Of a stretch of DNA of 64,000 bases, positions 12,544 through 25,450 are shown in pieces. The position numbers were made by a program, and so were the translations under genes. The stretch spans positions 3,906,001 through 3,970,000 of the forward strand of contig CP087969.1 in assembly GCA_024703915.1 (NCBI GenBank), written 5' to 3'. The notes under the pieces were generated by a model. That model did no database searches. It was not told where the DNA came from and saw nothing but the letters and a program-made list of their open reading frames with translations. This DNA comes from Massilia sp. H-1. Lineage in GTDB: Bacteria; Pseudomonadota; Gammaproteobacteria; Burkholderiales; Burkholderiaceae_D. The stretch's first letter is position 1, and every line of letters begins with the position of its first letter.

Positions 12544-13879
12544 ATGCACATGCAATTTTCGGCCATCAAGCCGCGCCTGACCTTCTGGCAGCTGTGGAAT
12601 ATGAGCTTCGGCTTCTTCGGCATCCAGTTTGGCTTCGCGCTGCAAAATTCGAACAGCAGCCGCATCTTTTCGACCCTGGGCGCTTCACCCGACGACCTGC
12701 CGTGGTTCTGGCTGGCCGCTCCCGTCACCGGCCTGCTGGTGCAGCCGATTATCGGCTACCTTAGCGACAACACCTGGCATGCGACCTGGGGCTTGGCGCC
12801 GTCCGTTCTTCTTCATGCAGCGCGCTGCTGGCGACGCTGGCCATGTTCCTGATGCCGAATTCGACCGCGATCTGGATGGCCGTGTTCGCGCTGTGGATCA
12901 TGGATGCCTCGATCAATGTGGCGATGGAGCCGTTCCGCGCCTTCGTCGGCGACAAGCTCGATCCCTCGCAGCAGACCTCGGGCTTTGCGATGCAAACCTT
13001 CTTCATCGGCTGCGGCTCGGTGATCGCCTCGCTCCTGCCAAGCATGTTCGACTGGGCGGGCTTTTCCAACGTCGCCGTCAACGGCAGCATTCCGGAAACC
13101 GTGCGCTACTCGTTCTACGTGGGCGGCGTGGCCTTCATGGGCGCGGTCCTGTGGACGGTGCTGACGACCGAAGAGATTCCGCCATCCGACCTGGCGCGCT
13201 TTCGCGCCGAGCGCGCCATGGCGGCAGCCTGGTCACCACGATCAAGGATATCCTGGCTAGAAGCTTCGGCAAGATGCCGCTGACGATGCGCCAGCTGGCC
13301 GCGGTCCAGTTCTTCTCGTGGAGCGCGCTGTTTGTCATGTGGGTCAATACCACCAACGCGATCGCGGCCAATGTGTACGGCACCACCGATGCGCAGTCCG
13401 ACGCCTTCCAGAGCGCGGGCAACTGGGTTGGCGTGATGTTCGCCGTGTACAACGGCGTATCGGCGCTGGCCGCCTTCATCCTGCCTGTCATCGCGCGCAA
13501 GACCAACCGCAAGGTGCTGCACATGCTGTGCCTGATCATTGGCGGCATCAGCCTGGCCAGCATCATGTTCATCCACACCAAGGAGCTGCTGCTGTTGCCG
13601 ATGATCGGCGTGGGCATCGCCTGGGCCAGCATCCTGACCGTGCCGTATGCGATTCTGGCTAGGCTCCCTGCCTGCTGAAAAAATGGGCTACTACATGGGT
13701 GTCTTCAACTTCTTCGTCGTGATCCCGCAGATCGTGGCTTAAGCCTCATTCTCGGCCCGATCACGGTCAAGTATCTGGGCGGGCATGCGGTCAATGCGCT
13801 GGCGCTGGGCGGCTTGTGCATGGCGATCGGCGGCGTGTGCACCCTGTTCGTGAAGGACGATGCGGTCGCGGCCAAATAA
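12544..13879 (+). CDS. MFS sugar transporter, SLC45-like
   Basis: About 445 residues with 12 expected membrane segments. MSFGFFGIQFGFALQNSNSSRIFSTLGA and GYLSDNTW are typical of sucrose/maltose-type MFS carriers. MGYYMGVFNFFVVIPQIVA near the C-terminus matches the equivalent loop of the divergent transporter at 11083, so the two are related paralogues. Followed after 60 bases by phosphoglucomutase. Start MHMQF; the second ATG at 12550 is possible. Breaks at about 12805, 13220, 13659 and 13738; GCTAGAAGC at 13256 adds one codon without breaking the frame. Confidence 0.8.
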
Positions 13880-13934
13880 CTGGCGTCTCGATTTGTCAAC
13901 TTGTCGTATCCTTCCGGGTTCACGACAGGAGTAA

Positions 13935-15573
<1,639 letters not shown>

Positions 15574-15603
15574 CCCAAGCACTTCCACCACCACAGGAAA
15601 ACC

Positions 15604-17270
15604 ATGAAATTACCGGCACTCGCAGTCTCCCTGGCGCTCGCTTTCGGCGCGGCCAGCGCACCCGTATCCGCACAGGTGGCAAACAAGCCCTTCCTGTGGG
15701 AGAACGCGACCGTGTATTTCATGCTGACCGACCGCTTCAACAACGCCAACAAGGCCAACGATCTCGCCTACGGCCGCAAGGCCGACGGTGCGGTCCTGCG
15801 CAGCTACATGGGCGGCGATTTCGCGGGTATCACGGCCAAGATCCGCGAAGGTTACTTCGAGTCGCTCGGCGTCGATGCGCTGTGGATCTCGCCGCCGGTG
15901 GAGCAGAACCATGACAGTACCGACGAAGGCACCGGCGTCTCATATGGCTTCCACGGCTATTGGGCCAAGGACTTCACCAGCGTCGACGCGAACCTGGGCA
16001 CCGAGGCCGACCTGCACGAGCTGGTCGACACCGCCCATGCGCACGGCCTGCGGGTGCTGCTGGACGTGGTCATGAACCATACCGGCCCGGTGACCAAGGC
16101 GGATCCGGCATGGCCGAAAGAATGGGTGCGCCTCGATCCGCTGTGCACCTACAAGGATGCGAAGACCACTGTCGATTGCGCGCTGGTCAAGAATCTGCCG
16201 GACATCCGCACCGACAGCAACAAGAACGTCAAGCTGCCGCCGTCGCTGGTGGCCAAGTGGAAGAGGGAAGGGCGCTACGAGCGCGAGGTGGGCGAACTCG
16301 ATGCCTTCTTCAAGCGTACCGGCTATCCGCGCGCCGCGCTACTACCTGATGAAGTGGCATGCCGACTGGGTCCGCAAGTACGGCTTCGACGGCTTCCGCG
16401 GCGACACCGTCAAGCACACGGAGCCCGGCGTGTGGAAGGAGCTCAAGACCGTCGCCAGCGAAGCGTATGAAGACTGGAAGCGCGCCAATCCGTCCAAGCG
16501 GCTCGGCGACGACAAGTTCTTCATGGTGGCCGAGGTGTACAACTACGCCATCAGCCACGGGCACAAGTTCGACATGGGGCGCGGCCAGCTGGTCGACTTC
16601 TATGCCAACGGCTTCGACAGCCTGATCAATTTCAGCCTGCCGGGCGATGCCAAGAAGGGCTACGAACAGCTGTTCAGCAGTTATTCGGCCATGCTGCACG
16701 GGCCGCTGGAAGGCAGCTCCGTCCTCAATTACATGAGCTCCCACGACGATCCCAGCCCCTTCGATCCGCTGCGCACGCGGGCCTTCGAAACGGCGACCAA
16801 GCTGATGCTCGCGCCCGGCGCCGCGCAGATCTATTACGGCGACGAGACCGCGCGCCTGCTCAAAATCGACGGCGCCGTCGGCGACGCCACGCTGCGCTCG
16901 TTCATGAACTGGGACGACCTGGCGAATAATGCGCAGCGGCCCGGCTACAAGGTGGGCGACCTGCAATTCCACTGGACGCGCCTGGGCCTGTTCCGCAAGG
17001 CGCATCCGGCGGTGGGGGCGGGCGTGCACACGCAGCTGCAGACCAGTCCCTACACCTTCAAGCGCGTGCTCGAGCGCGGGGATCTGCGCGACCGGGTGGT
17101 GGTGGCGCTCGATCTGCCGAAAGACAAGGCGCCCGTGATCAGCGTGGCTTAAGCGTGTTCAGCGACGGCCAGACGGTGCGCGACTATTACACGGGCAAGA
17201 CGGCCGTGGTCGCGGACGGGAAGGTCACTTTCGAGGCTTAAGCAACGCGCTGGTCCTGATCGGCTACTGA
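15604..17270 (+). CDS. Secreted GH13 alpha-amylase
   Basis: About 555 residues. Signal peptide MKLPALAVSLALAFGAASAPVSA. GH13 regions in order: VLLDVVMNH, GFDGFRGDTVKH (nucleophile Asp), FMVAEVYNY (acid/base Glu), and YMSSHDDPSPF (transition-state Asp). WENATVYFMLTDRF at the N-terminus is typical of periplasmic MalS-like alpha-amylases. Lies 30 bases after pgm, probably the same transcript. The frame breaks near 16338 and false stops appear at the scars at 17147 and 17236; the repaired C-terminus reads FEAGNALVLIGY. Confidence 0.88.
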
Positions 17271-17348
17271 TCCACGTTTCTTTCGGCACTTCTTTGGTGC
17301 ATTTCGTACAATAGGGTATGCTACGCGCGAACCTGCCCTATTTACACG

Positions 17349-19202
17349 ATGACCAAAGAATCCGACTCCGAACCGAAGTACAGCCGCACCGCCTACGCCG
17401 ATGGACCGCGCCTGCTGGCCGACATCGGCGCCACCCACGCGCTTTGCCCTCGAAACCGCTCCCGGCGTGCTGCGCTCGGTGCGCGTGCTCAAGTGCGATG
17501 ACTTCAGCGGCATCGTGCCGCTGCTGCATTCCTACCTGGCCGATCACAAGAATATCCGGCTGAACCACGCCGCGTTCGCGCTCGCCAATCCGATCAGCGG
17601 CGACATGATCCGCATGACCAACCGCGACTGGACCTTCTCCACCGACGAAGTGCGGCGCGAGCTGGGCCTGAACACGCTGCTGATCGTGAACGACTTCACG
17701 GCGCTGGCAATGTCGCTGCCGGGCCTGTCGGGTGCGGACCTGATGCAAGTCGGCGGCGGCGCACCGGCGTCGAACGCGGTGATCGGCGTGCTCGGACCGG
17801 GCACCGGCCTTGGCGTCTCGGGCGTGATTCCCACCATCGACGGTTTCGTCACGCTCGGTTCCGAAGGCGGTCACGTCAACTTCGCTTGTCGGCCGACGAG
17901 CGCGAATTCGCCATCCTCCAGTACGCGTGGAAGGAATGGCCGCACGTCTCGAACGAACGCCTCATTTCCGGCCCCGGCATGGAGATCACCTACCGCGCGC
18001 TGGCCGAACGCAACGGCGTCAAGGTTTCGCCGCACACCTCGCCCGAGATCATCAGCGGCGCGCTCGACGACAGCGATCCGCTGTGTATCGAGGTGCTGGA
18101 ATGCTTCTGCGGGATGCTGGGCGGCGCCGCCGCCAACCTGGCGGTGACGCTGGGCGCATTCGGCGGGATCTTCATCGGCGGCGGCATCGTGCCGCGCATG
18201 GCCGAGCTGTTCGCCAAATCGGGCTTCCGCGCCCGCTTCGAAGCCAAGGGCCGCTTCACCGGCTACCTGTCCGAGATTCCGACCTATGTGATCATGACGC
18301 CCAACCCGGCTTTCTACGGCGTGGCGACGATCCTGTCGGAACATCTGCGCGGACGCAGCGGCGCCAATACCCTCATGGAGCGTGTGCAGCATCTGCAGCA
18401 CGAACTTTCATTCTACCGAGCAGCGCGTGGCGACACTGGTGCTCGAACATCCGCGCAAGGTGCTGGGCGAGCCGATCGCCGAGATCGCGCGCCTGGCCGA
18501 CGTCAGCCAGCCGACCGTGATCCGCTTCTGCCGCTCGCTGGGCTTTTGGGCCTGGCCGACTTCAAGCTCAAGTTCGCCAGCAGCCTGACCGGCACCATCC
18601 CCGTGCGCCACAGCCAGGTGCGCGTGTCCGACAGCACCCACGACCTGTCGGCCAAGGTGATCGACAACACGGTGTCGGCGATCCTGAAATTCCGCGACCA
18701 GCTGGACGTGGTCTCGATCGACCGCGCCATCGACTTGCTGCGCAATGCGCGCCGCGTCGAGTTCTACGCGATGGGCAATTCACGCGTGGTGGCGCTGGAC
18801 GGCCAGCACAAGTTCTTCCGCTTCCGTATTCCGACTTCGGCCTACGGCGACTCGCACCTGTTCAAACTGGCGGCCGAGCTGCTCAAGCCGGGCGACGTGG
18901 TGATCGTGATTTCGACCTCGGGCCAGCTGCCTGAGCTGCTCGAGGCAGTCGATGCCGCGCGCATGCCGCGCAGGGCGGTGATCGCCATCACCAGCAGCAA
19001 GTCGGCGCTGGCCAAGAAGGCGACCGTTTGTCTGGCGGTCGATCACAGCGAAGACAGCACCTCGTTCCTGTCGATGATTTCGCGCATTCTGCAGCTGCTG
19101 CTGATCGATATCATGTCGGTCGGGATTTCACTGGGGCCGCAGGCGATTAACGACACCGATGCCGAGAAAAAGCGCATGCTGATTTCGCACCTCGATATCT
19201 AA
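17349..19202 (+). CDS. glk: Bifunctional glucokinase / RpiR-family regulator, copy 1
   Basis: About 615 residues. Residues about 20-340 are glucokinase of the bacterial Glk type: [14 protein letters not shown] (phosphate 1), [32 protein letters not shown] (glucose-binding EGGH), and [15 protein letters not shown]. Residues about 345-615 are an RpiR/HexR-like regulator: HTH in [24 protein letters not shown], then a SIS sugar-phosphate domain ([33 protein letters not shown]). This fusion is known in Burkholderiales. It makes glucose 6-phosphate and probably senses a sugar phosphate to control the locus. Breaks near 17443, 17885, 18414 and 18547. Confidence 0.9.
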
Positions 19203-19205
19203 ACT

Positions 19206-21919
19206 TCACTCCACAAACACCACCGCCGTGCGCGCCGGGATGTGCATCATCCCGGTGGCGCTGTCGTAGGCCGCCTGCGCCGCGCGCGGTCGCTGCGGTG
19301 GGCCGGATGCAGGCGCATGCGCGCCGCGACCGCCGCATCGAGCGCGATGGCGCGTTCTTCCTTGTCCACGTTAATGAAGTAGTTCACGGCCTGGTAGTGC
19401 GCGCCGGGATAGCCCTTGCCGTCGATGCGCGCCACGATCACGGTCGGCACTTGCTGCGCGCCCGTGTTGTAGAAGCGCAGGCGCTGGCGGATGTCGGCCG
19501 CGCTGCGCAGGCGGAACAGGGTTGAGCTGGCGCGAATGCGCAGCAGGTCGCGGAACGCGTCGCGCGTGAAGGCGATATCGGCGGGCGCCTAAGCTTGAGC
19601 GCGGCGTTGGCCAGCAGCGGCTTGATCAGCGCATAGTCCTTGCCGTTGTCGGCCTCCGGCGGCAAGCCCGTGCCGAAGTAATTGTCCTGGTAGCTCCAGT
19701 CGATGCGGTTGAACCAGTCGCCCGAATTGAAGCTGTTGCGGTCGAGTGACTTGGAGCGCAACGTGTCGATCCCCGCATGGAAGTAAGCCACGCCCTGGCT
19801 GAAGGCGTTGATGGCCACGCCCAGGATTTGCACGCGCGTTCCGCGCCGCTGGTGGCCAACGGCAGCTTGAACACGTTCGTGTCGTACAGGGTATGGTTGT
19901 CGTGGTTCTCGACATAGTTGACCGTTTCGCCCGGTTCGCTCATGTGTAGCTAGCTGGCTGCCCCCGCCGTAGTCGATGGCTTCCAGCGCGCTGACTTTGC
20001 CGGACCAGGTCTGCAGCGGGTAGCTGCGCGCCGAACCGGCCAGTCCGACCTTGACCATGTCGGACGACTGCAGCAGGTCCGCCAGCGGCCGTTCAGCCTA
20101 GCCTGCGCATTGGGGTCGTAGACCAGGCCGTTGATATAGCCCTGGCGCCGGATCATGTCCAGCCCCGAGTCGCTGGCACCGCCGCCGCGCACATGGTCGC
20201 GCGCGGTCGCTGAAGGTGCCGATCCCGCTGCCGTTGAGCGACAGCTGCGAGGCTTGCACGAAGCGCGCGCCGCTTTCTACTTCACCGAAATTCCAGCCTT
20301 CGCCGATCAGGTTCACATGGCGGCCCGCGGCGCGGTTCACGCGCGCCTGCAGGTGCTCCATGGCCGCGCGTGGCTGGTGGCCCATCAGGTCGAAGCGGAA
20401 CGAGTCGATGCGGTAGTGGCGCGTCCACAGTTCCGCCGAATCGACCATCAGCTTTTCCATCATCAGGTTTTCGGTCGCCGTGTTGTCGCAGCAGGTCGAC
20501 TGTTCGACCGCGCTGTCGCCGCGTCGAGCCGGTGGTAGTAGCCCGGGACGATGCGGTCCAGGACCGCGTTCGTGCTGGCTTCTACCCCGGAAGGTGTGGT
20601 TGTAGACCACGTCCATGCCGACCCGCAGGCCGAGCGCGGTGCAGGTTCATCACCATCTGGCGGAACTCGATGATACGGCGCGCGCCGTCTGCCGGATCGC
20701 TCGCGTAACTGCCTTCCGGCGCGCTGTAGTGGTAGGGGTCGTAGCCCCAGTTGAAGCAGTCCGTCTTTGCCGTCGCCGCCACCAGCGCCTGCTGCGTGTC
20801 GCCGTCCGGTGCGCCCTGCAGGGAGCGGCACCGCGCAGTCCTGTTCGGGCACGGTGGCGATGTCGTACACGGGCAGCAGGTGGATGTCGGTCATTCCGGC
20901 GGCGCTGAGCGCGGCCAGGTGCCGCATGCCGTTCGAATTCGCTTCGCCAAAGGCAGCGTACTTGCCGCGTTTGGTAGGCGCCACGCTGGCGTCATTGATG
21001 GAGAAGTCGCGTACATGCAGTTCGTAGACCACCATGTCGGTCTGCGCCTTGACCTTCGCGGGCGCCTGGTGCCGGTCCCAGCCCGCGGGCTTGAGCCGCG
21101 CCGACGCCAGGTCCGCGATGTAGCTGCGCTTTGAGTCGGTGGTCAGGCTGACGGAATAGGGATCGGTGACCAGATTGCGTACCAGGCCGGCGCCGTCGGC
21201 CACCACGTCGACGACGTAGCGGTAGTATTTTCCGGACAGGTCATGCTAGCCAGATCCGCGCGCCAGATGCCGGTGCGCGGATCGGCCTGCAGGGCGGTGA
21301 CGGCGGTGGCGTTCGTGCTGCCGCCATCGTAGGTGCACACGGCCACCTGCTGCGCGCTCGGCGCCCACAGCTTGAAGCGGGTGTTCCGGCGCGACGGATG
21401 CACGCCAAGGTCGCGCGTCTGCGCGGCGGCGCCATACAGGTCGTCCAGTGCAGCCTACCGCTTGCAGACGGGTGGCGGCGCTCGCGCTGCCGTCGCTGTT
21501 CTCGCGGACCAGCACCAGTTGCTGACGATGGAGGGCGGGCAGCTGTGCCAGGTCCGGCGCGGCCAGTTCCAGCACGGGACCGGCGCCCACATACTTGAAG
21601 CGCTTGCCAAGCACGGGCGCATTCTGACACCGTCATCGGCAGCGCTGCTGCTGCCGCTGACGACGCGGCCCATCGGCCACGGCGATGGCGCCGGAAGGGG
21701 AGTAATACAGCTTGAAGGTGCCGCTGGCATCGGCGCCTGGCCAGCGCGCGGCGCCGGTCGAGCCAGACGGCGCGCGCCTCCATCAGCGCGGCAGCCAGCC
21801 TGCAGGATGGTCTGGAACCCGGTCCCGTCGCATGCCGCGAGCGGTACATGCTTAGCATGGGCCACAGCGCGCATGGCAATGAGAGCGATGACGGCGGCGA
21901 AGCAGGGCGTAAGGCGCAT
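19206..21919 (-). CDS. pulA: Secreted pullulanase-type alpha-1,6-glucosidase
   Basis: About 900 residues. Signal peptide [22 protein letters not shown]. An N-terminal starch-binding and E-set part ([18 protein letters not shown]) is followed by the GH13 barrel: [42 protein letters not shown] (nucleophile), [10 protein letters not shown] (acid/base), and [13 protein letters not shown]. The YNWGYDP-like motif ([11 protein letters not shown]) is the pullulanase signature. It cleaves alpha-1,6 links of pullulan or limit dextrins. Convergent with glk copy 1. About a dozen frame breaks, including scars at about 19589, 20097, 20579, 21245, 21457 and 21850, make it one of the most damaged reading frames here. 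Confidence 0.8.
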
Positions 21920-21998
21920 GAAAATCCTGATCAATTACCCCAGTTACAGACTTTCGCAACCGGGGTTGGTAATGGAATCAGGAGTTTAGCCCATTTTA

Positions 21999-22013
21999 TG
22001 TAGTTGTACTACG
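21999..22013. promoter_or_regulatory. Candidate HexR/RpiR-type operator before pulA
   Basis: TGTAGTTGTACTACG: one mismatch to the palindrome. It overlaps the stop codon of the POT transporter gene and lies 80 bases upstream of the pulA start, both on the minus strand, so it could control pulA independently. Confidence 0.55.
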
Positions 22014-23595
22014 CATCGCTGCGCCGGTAGTTGTCCGTCATCTGGTAGCGGGTGGCGAACCAGCCGAAGACCAGGGCGGCGGCCATCGCGAAGGCGGCGA
22101 AGAAGAACATCTGGAACGCCATCACGCTGATCCCGCTGCCGCTGACATGGGCGAGCAGCGCTTCGTTCTTGATGCCCTTGTTGGCGATCAGGACCCACAG
22201 GTTGCCCACCGTCGTGGCCAGGAACCAGAAGGCCATGATCACGCCCTTCATCGACTTGGGCGCCTGGCTGTAGGCGAATTCGAGGCCGGTCGCGGCGACC
22301 AGCACTTCGCCAAAGGTGAGCAGCGCGTAAGGCAGGACTTGCCAGGTCATGGAGACCGGCGTGCCGCTGTCGATGGCCAGCTGCACCGCGCCGATGACGA
22401 TCCACGACAGGCTGGAGAACACGATCCCGGTCGTCATGCGGCGCAGCGGCGTCACTTCGATGCCCGTCTTGCGCAGGAGGGGGAACAGCACCGCGTTATT
22501 GAAGGGGATGAACAGCATCACCAGCAGCGGATTGAGTGCCTGCATCTGGGCCGCCACGAACGTGAAGCTGGTGCCGAACATGGAGATTGTCGGTGCGACC
22601 ATCTTGTCGGCCTGGACGATCCAGGTCGAGGCCTTCTGGTCGAACAGTGAGAAGAAGGGCGTCGACAGCGCGAACACGATCAGCACGCGCAGCACGGCGC
22701 ATACGCCGTCGACCGCTTCGTCCGGATGAATGCCGCGCGTTCGAGCTGCATGGCGGTGCCGATGCCGCCAAAGGCCAGCAGCAGCACCAGCGCCGTGCAG
22801 GCGGCGATCACGAAGCCCCACGAGGGCGACATGGCCAGCGAAGCGCAGGCAGCCAACCGCGCTGCTACCAGCGCGAGTGTCAGTCCGGGACGGCCCTGGC
22901 CTACCGCACGCGTGAGCAGCGCCGTGCGGCAGACGTTCAGGAAGGAGTGCGGATCGGGCGGCGACGGCGGCAGGTGCACGTATTTCTTGCGGCCGCTCCA
23001 GAAAATCAGGGTGGCGATGAACATCAGCGCGCCCGGAATGCCGAAGGCGACCGACGCGCCGTAGTTCTTGAGGAAGACCGGCATCAGCAGCGAAGCGAAG
23101 AAGGAGCCGAAGTTGATGATCCAGTAGAAGACGTCGTAGACGACCTTGGCCTTGTTCTTGTTGGTCTGGTCGAACTGGTCGCCGACGAAGGTCGAAATCA
23201 AGGGCTTGATGCCGCCCGAGCCGAGCGCGATGAGGAACAGACCGGTGTAGAAGCCGGTGACGTTGTCGTCCCAGATGGCCAGGCAGGCGTGGCTTAAGCG
23301 CAGTACACAAGGCTGAGCCAGAGAATGGTGTCGTATTTGCCGAAGAAGCGGTCGGCGATCCAGCCGCCCAGCAGCGGGAAGAAGTAGACGCCGATGACGA
23401 AGGTGTGGAAAACATCCTTGGCCGCGCTTGCTGGTCGGCGCCCGGCATGAACAGCAAGAGGGTGCCGATCAGGAATGGTGTGAGGATGTTGCGCATCCCG
23501 TAAAAGCTGAAACGCTCGCAGCCTTCAGTGCCAATGATAAAGGGGATCTGGCGGGGCATTGGCCCGTTTCCATCCTGTTTTTCCAGCTGCGACAT
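22009..23595 (-). CDS. POT/PTR-family proton-coupled transporter
   Basis: About 525 residues, hydrophobic throughout. [15 protein letters not shown] near the N-terminus is the ExxERFxxY proton-coupling motif of the POT (NRT1/PTR) family, which carries di- and tripeptides and sometimes other solutes. [29 protein letters not shown] in the middle agrees with the family. Its place in a starch locus with a shared operator at its promoter is unusual; substrate cannot be told from sequence. Breaks near 22720, 23294 and 23430. Confidence 0.82.
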   Translation of the reverse strand: MSQLEKQDGNGPMPRQIPFIIGTEGCERFSFYGMRNILTPFLIGTLLLFMPGADQQARPRMFSTPSSSASTSSRCWAAGSPTASSANTTPFSGSALCTALKPRLPGHLGRQRHRLLHRSVPHRARLGRHQALDFDLRRRPVRPDQQEQGQGRLRRLLLDHQLRLLLRFAADAGLPQELRRVGRLRHSGRADVHRHPDFLERPQEIRAPAAVAARSALLPERLPHGAAHACGRPGPSRTDTRAGSSAVGCLRFAGHVALVGLRDRRLHGAGAAAGLWRHRHRHAARTRGIHPDEAVDGVCAVLRVLIVFALSTPFFSLFDQKASTWIVQADKMVAPTISMFGTSFTFVAAQMQALNPLLVMLFIPFNNAVLFPLLRKTGIEVTPLRRMTTGIVFSSLSWIVIGAVQLAIDSGTPVSMTWQVLPYALLTFGEVLVAATGLEFAYSQAPKSMKGVIMAFWFLATTVGNLWVLIANKGIKNEALLAHVSGSGISVMAFQMFFFAAFAMAAALVFGWFATRYQMTDNYRRSDA

Positions 23596-23670
23596 CGGTA
23601 CTCCGTCAGTGTTTGCCAGTGGCGATCCTAAGCTGTAAGCATGAAGTATGGCAACACAAGATTTTCTAGC

Positions 23671-23685
23671 TGTAGTTTGACTACT
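23671..23685. promoter_or_regulatory. Candidate HexR/RpiR-type operator, POT/alpha-glucosidase divergent region
   Basis: TGTAGTTTGACTACT: one mismatch to the palindrome. It sits in the 232-base gap between the divergent POT transporter and GH13 genes, 76 bases from the former and 143 from the latter. The rest of the gap is AT-rich promoter-like sequence without a gene. Confidence 0.55.
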
Positions 23686-23827
23686 GTCGCAGTCTGAAGA
23701 AAAACACGTAGTCAACTGTAAGTGATTGATTTAAAGCTGTTTTGTGTAAAAAATGCCGTCGCGCCACTGTATTGTTAAATGGGGATAAGTGATGTATATT
23801 ATCTACAAATACAACACAGAGACACTC

Positions 23828-25448
23828 ATGCCGACTCCAATTACTCCCTGGTGGCGCGAAGCCATCATCTATCAGGTCTATCCGCGCAGCTTCCTCGACA
23901 CCAATGGCGACGGCGTGGGCGACCTGCCCGGCATTACCGCCAAACTGGACTACATTGCCTCGCTCGGCGTGGACATCGTCTGGATCTCGCCGTTCTTCAA
24001 GTCGCCGATGAAGGATTTCGGCTATGACGTGTCGGACTACTGCGACGTCGATCCCCTGTTCGGCAATCTGGCCGACTTCGACGCGCTGATCGCCAAGGCG
24101 CACAGCCTGGGCATCAAGATCATGATCGACCAGGTCATGTCGCACACCGCCGAAGCGCACCCCTGGTTCGTCGAGAGCCGCAAGAACCACGACAATCCCA
24201 AGGCCGACTGGTACGTGTGGGCCGATCCGCGCCCGGACGGCAATCCGCCGAATAACTGGCTGTCGGTGTTCGGCGGCTCGTCGTGGCACTGGGATACGCG
24301 CCGCAAGCAGTACTACCTGCATAACTTCCTGGTCAGCCAGCCGGACATGAACTTCCACAACCCGGAAGTGCAGCAGGCGCACCTGGACAGCCTGCGCTTC
24401 TGGCTCGAACGCGGCGTCGACGGCGTGCGCATGGACGCCTGCAATTTCCATTTCCATGATCCCGAACTGCGCAGCAATCCGCCTGCCGTGAACCGCGACA
24501 CAGCGACCGTCAGCGACGTGAACCCGTATGGCATGCAGTCGCACGTGTACGACAAGACGCGTCCGGAGAACCTGGCCTTCCTGCAGAAGATCCGCACCCT
24601 GCTCGACGAATTCGGCGCCATCTCGATCGGCGAAGTCGGTGCCGACGACAACCTGGGCGTCATGGCCGACTACACGGCCGACGGCGACAAGCTGCACATG
24701 GCGTACAGCTTCAATCTGCTCACGCCGGTATTCACCGCGGCCTATATCCGCAGCCAGAGCGAGGAATTCGAGGCGCGTGAAGGGCGGCTGGGCTTCCTGG
24801 TCGGTCGGTAACCACGACGTGCAGCGCGTGATGACGCTGCTGGGGCGGCAAGAATCCGACGCCGAGCCGTGGCGCGCCTGGTGCTGGCGATGCAGCTGGC
24901 CCTCAAGGGCACGCCTTGCCTGTACCAGGGCGACGAGCTGGCACTGATCGAAGCGGACGTGCCGTTCGAACTGCTGCAGGACCCGTACGGCATCACCTTC
25001 TGGCCGGAGTTCAAGGGCCGCGACGGCTGTCGCACGCCGATGCCGTGGGATGCTTCGGCGCCGCACGCCGGCTTCACCGCAGGCACGCCGTGGCTGCCGG
25101 TGGCCGAACAGCACGCCGCGTCGGCCGCGTCGCTGCAGGAGAACGATCCTCACTCCACGCTCAATTTCGCGCGCCGCCTGATCAAATGGCGCCGCCAGCA
25201 GCCGCAGCTCACGCGCGGCGAGATCAAGTTCTTCGACGCGCCCGAGCCGGTGCTGGCGCTGCAGCGCGACCTGGAAGGCCACGCGCCGCTGCTGGCCGTG
25301 TTCAACCTGGGGCCGGAACCTGTGGTCGTCACACTGCTTAGCTGTGGCCGGTGCGGTGCCCATGACGGGCCACGGCATGCCGGGCAGCGTCGACGGCACC
25401 ACGGTCACGCTGCCGCCTTACGGCGCCTGGTTCGGCATCAAGAACTGA
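23828..25448 (+). CDS. GH13 alpha-glucosidase, cytoplasmic
   Basis: About 535 residues with no signal peptide, so probably cytoplasmic. WWREAIIYQVYPRSFLDTNGDGVGDLPGI is the classic start of GH13 subfamily 23/31 alpha-glucosidases. Nucleophile in GVDGVRMDACNF, acid/base in ISIGEVGADD, and third acidic residue in GNHDVQRVM. DTNGDGVGD is the calcium loop. It would release glucose from imported maltodextrins for the glucokinase encoded 3 bases downstream. Start MPTPITPWW chosen because upstream sequence is not family-like. Breaks near 24808, 24873 and 25335. Confidence 0.88.
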
Positions 25449-25450
25449 CC

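Noticed and set aside
22147..23297. Plus-strand open frames opposite the POT transporter
   Set aside because: Same shadow effect; the opposite strand has a clear membrane-protein family match.
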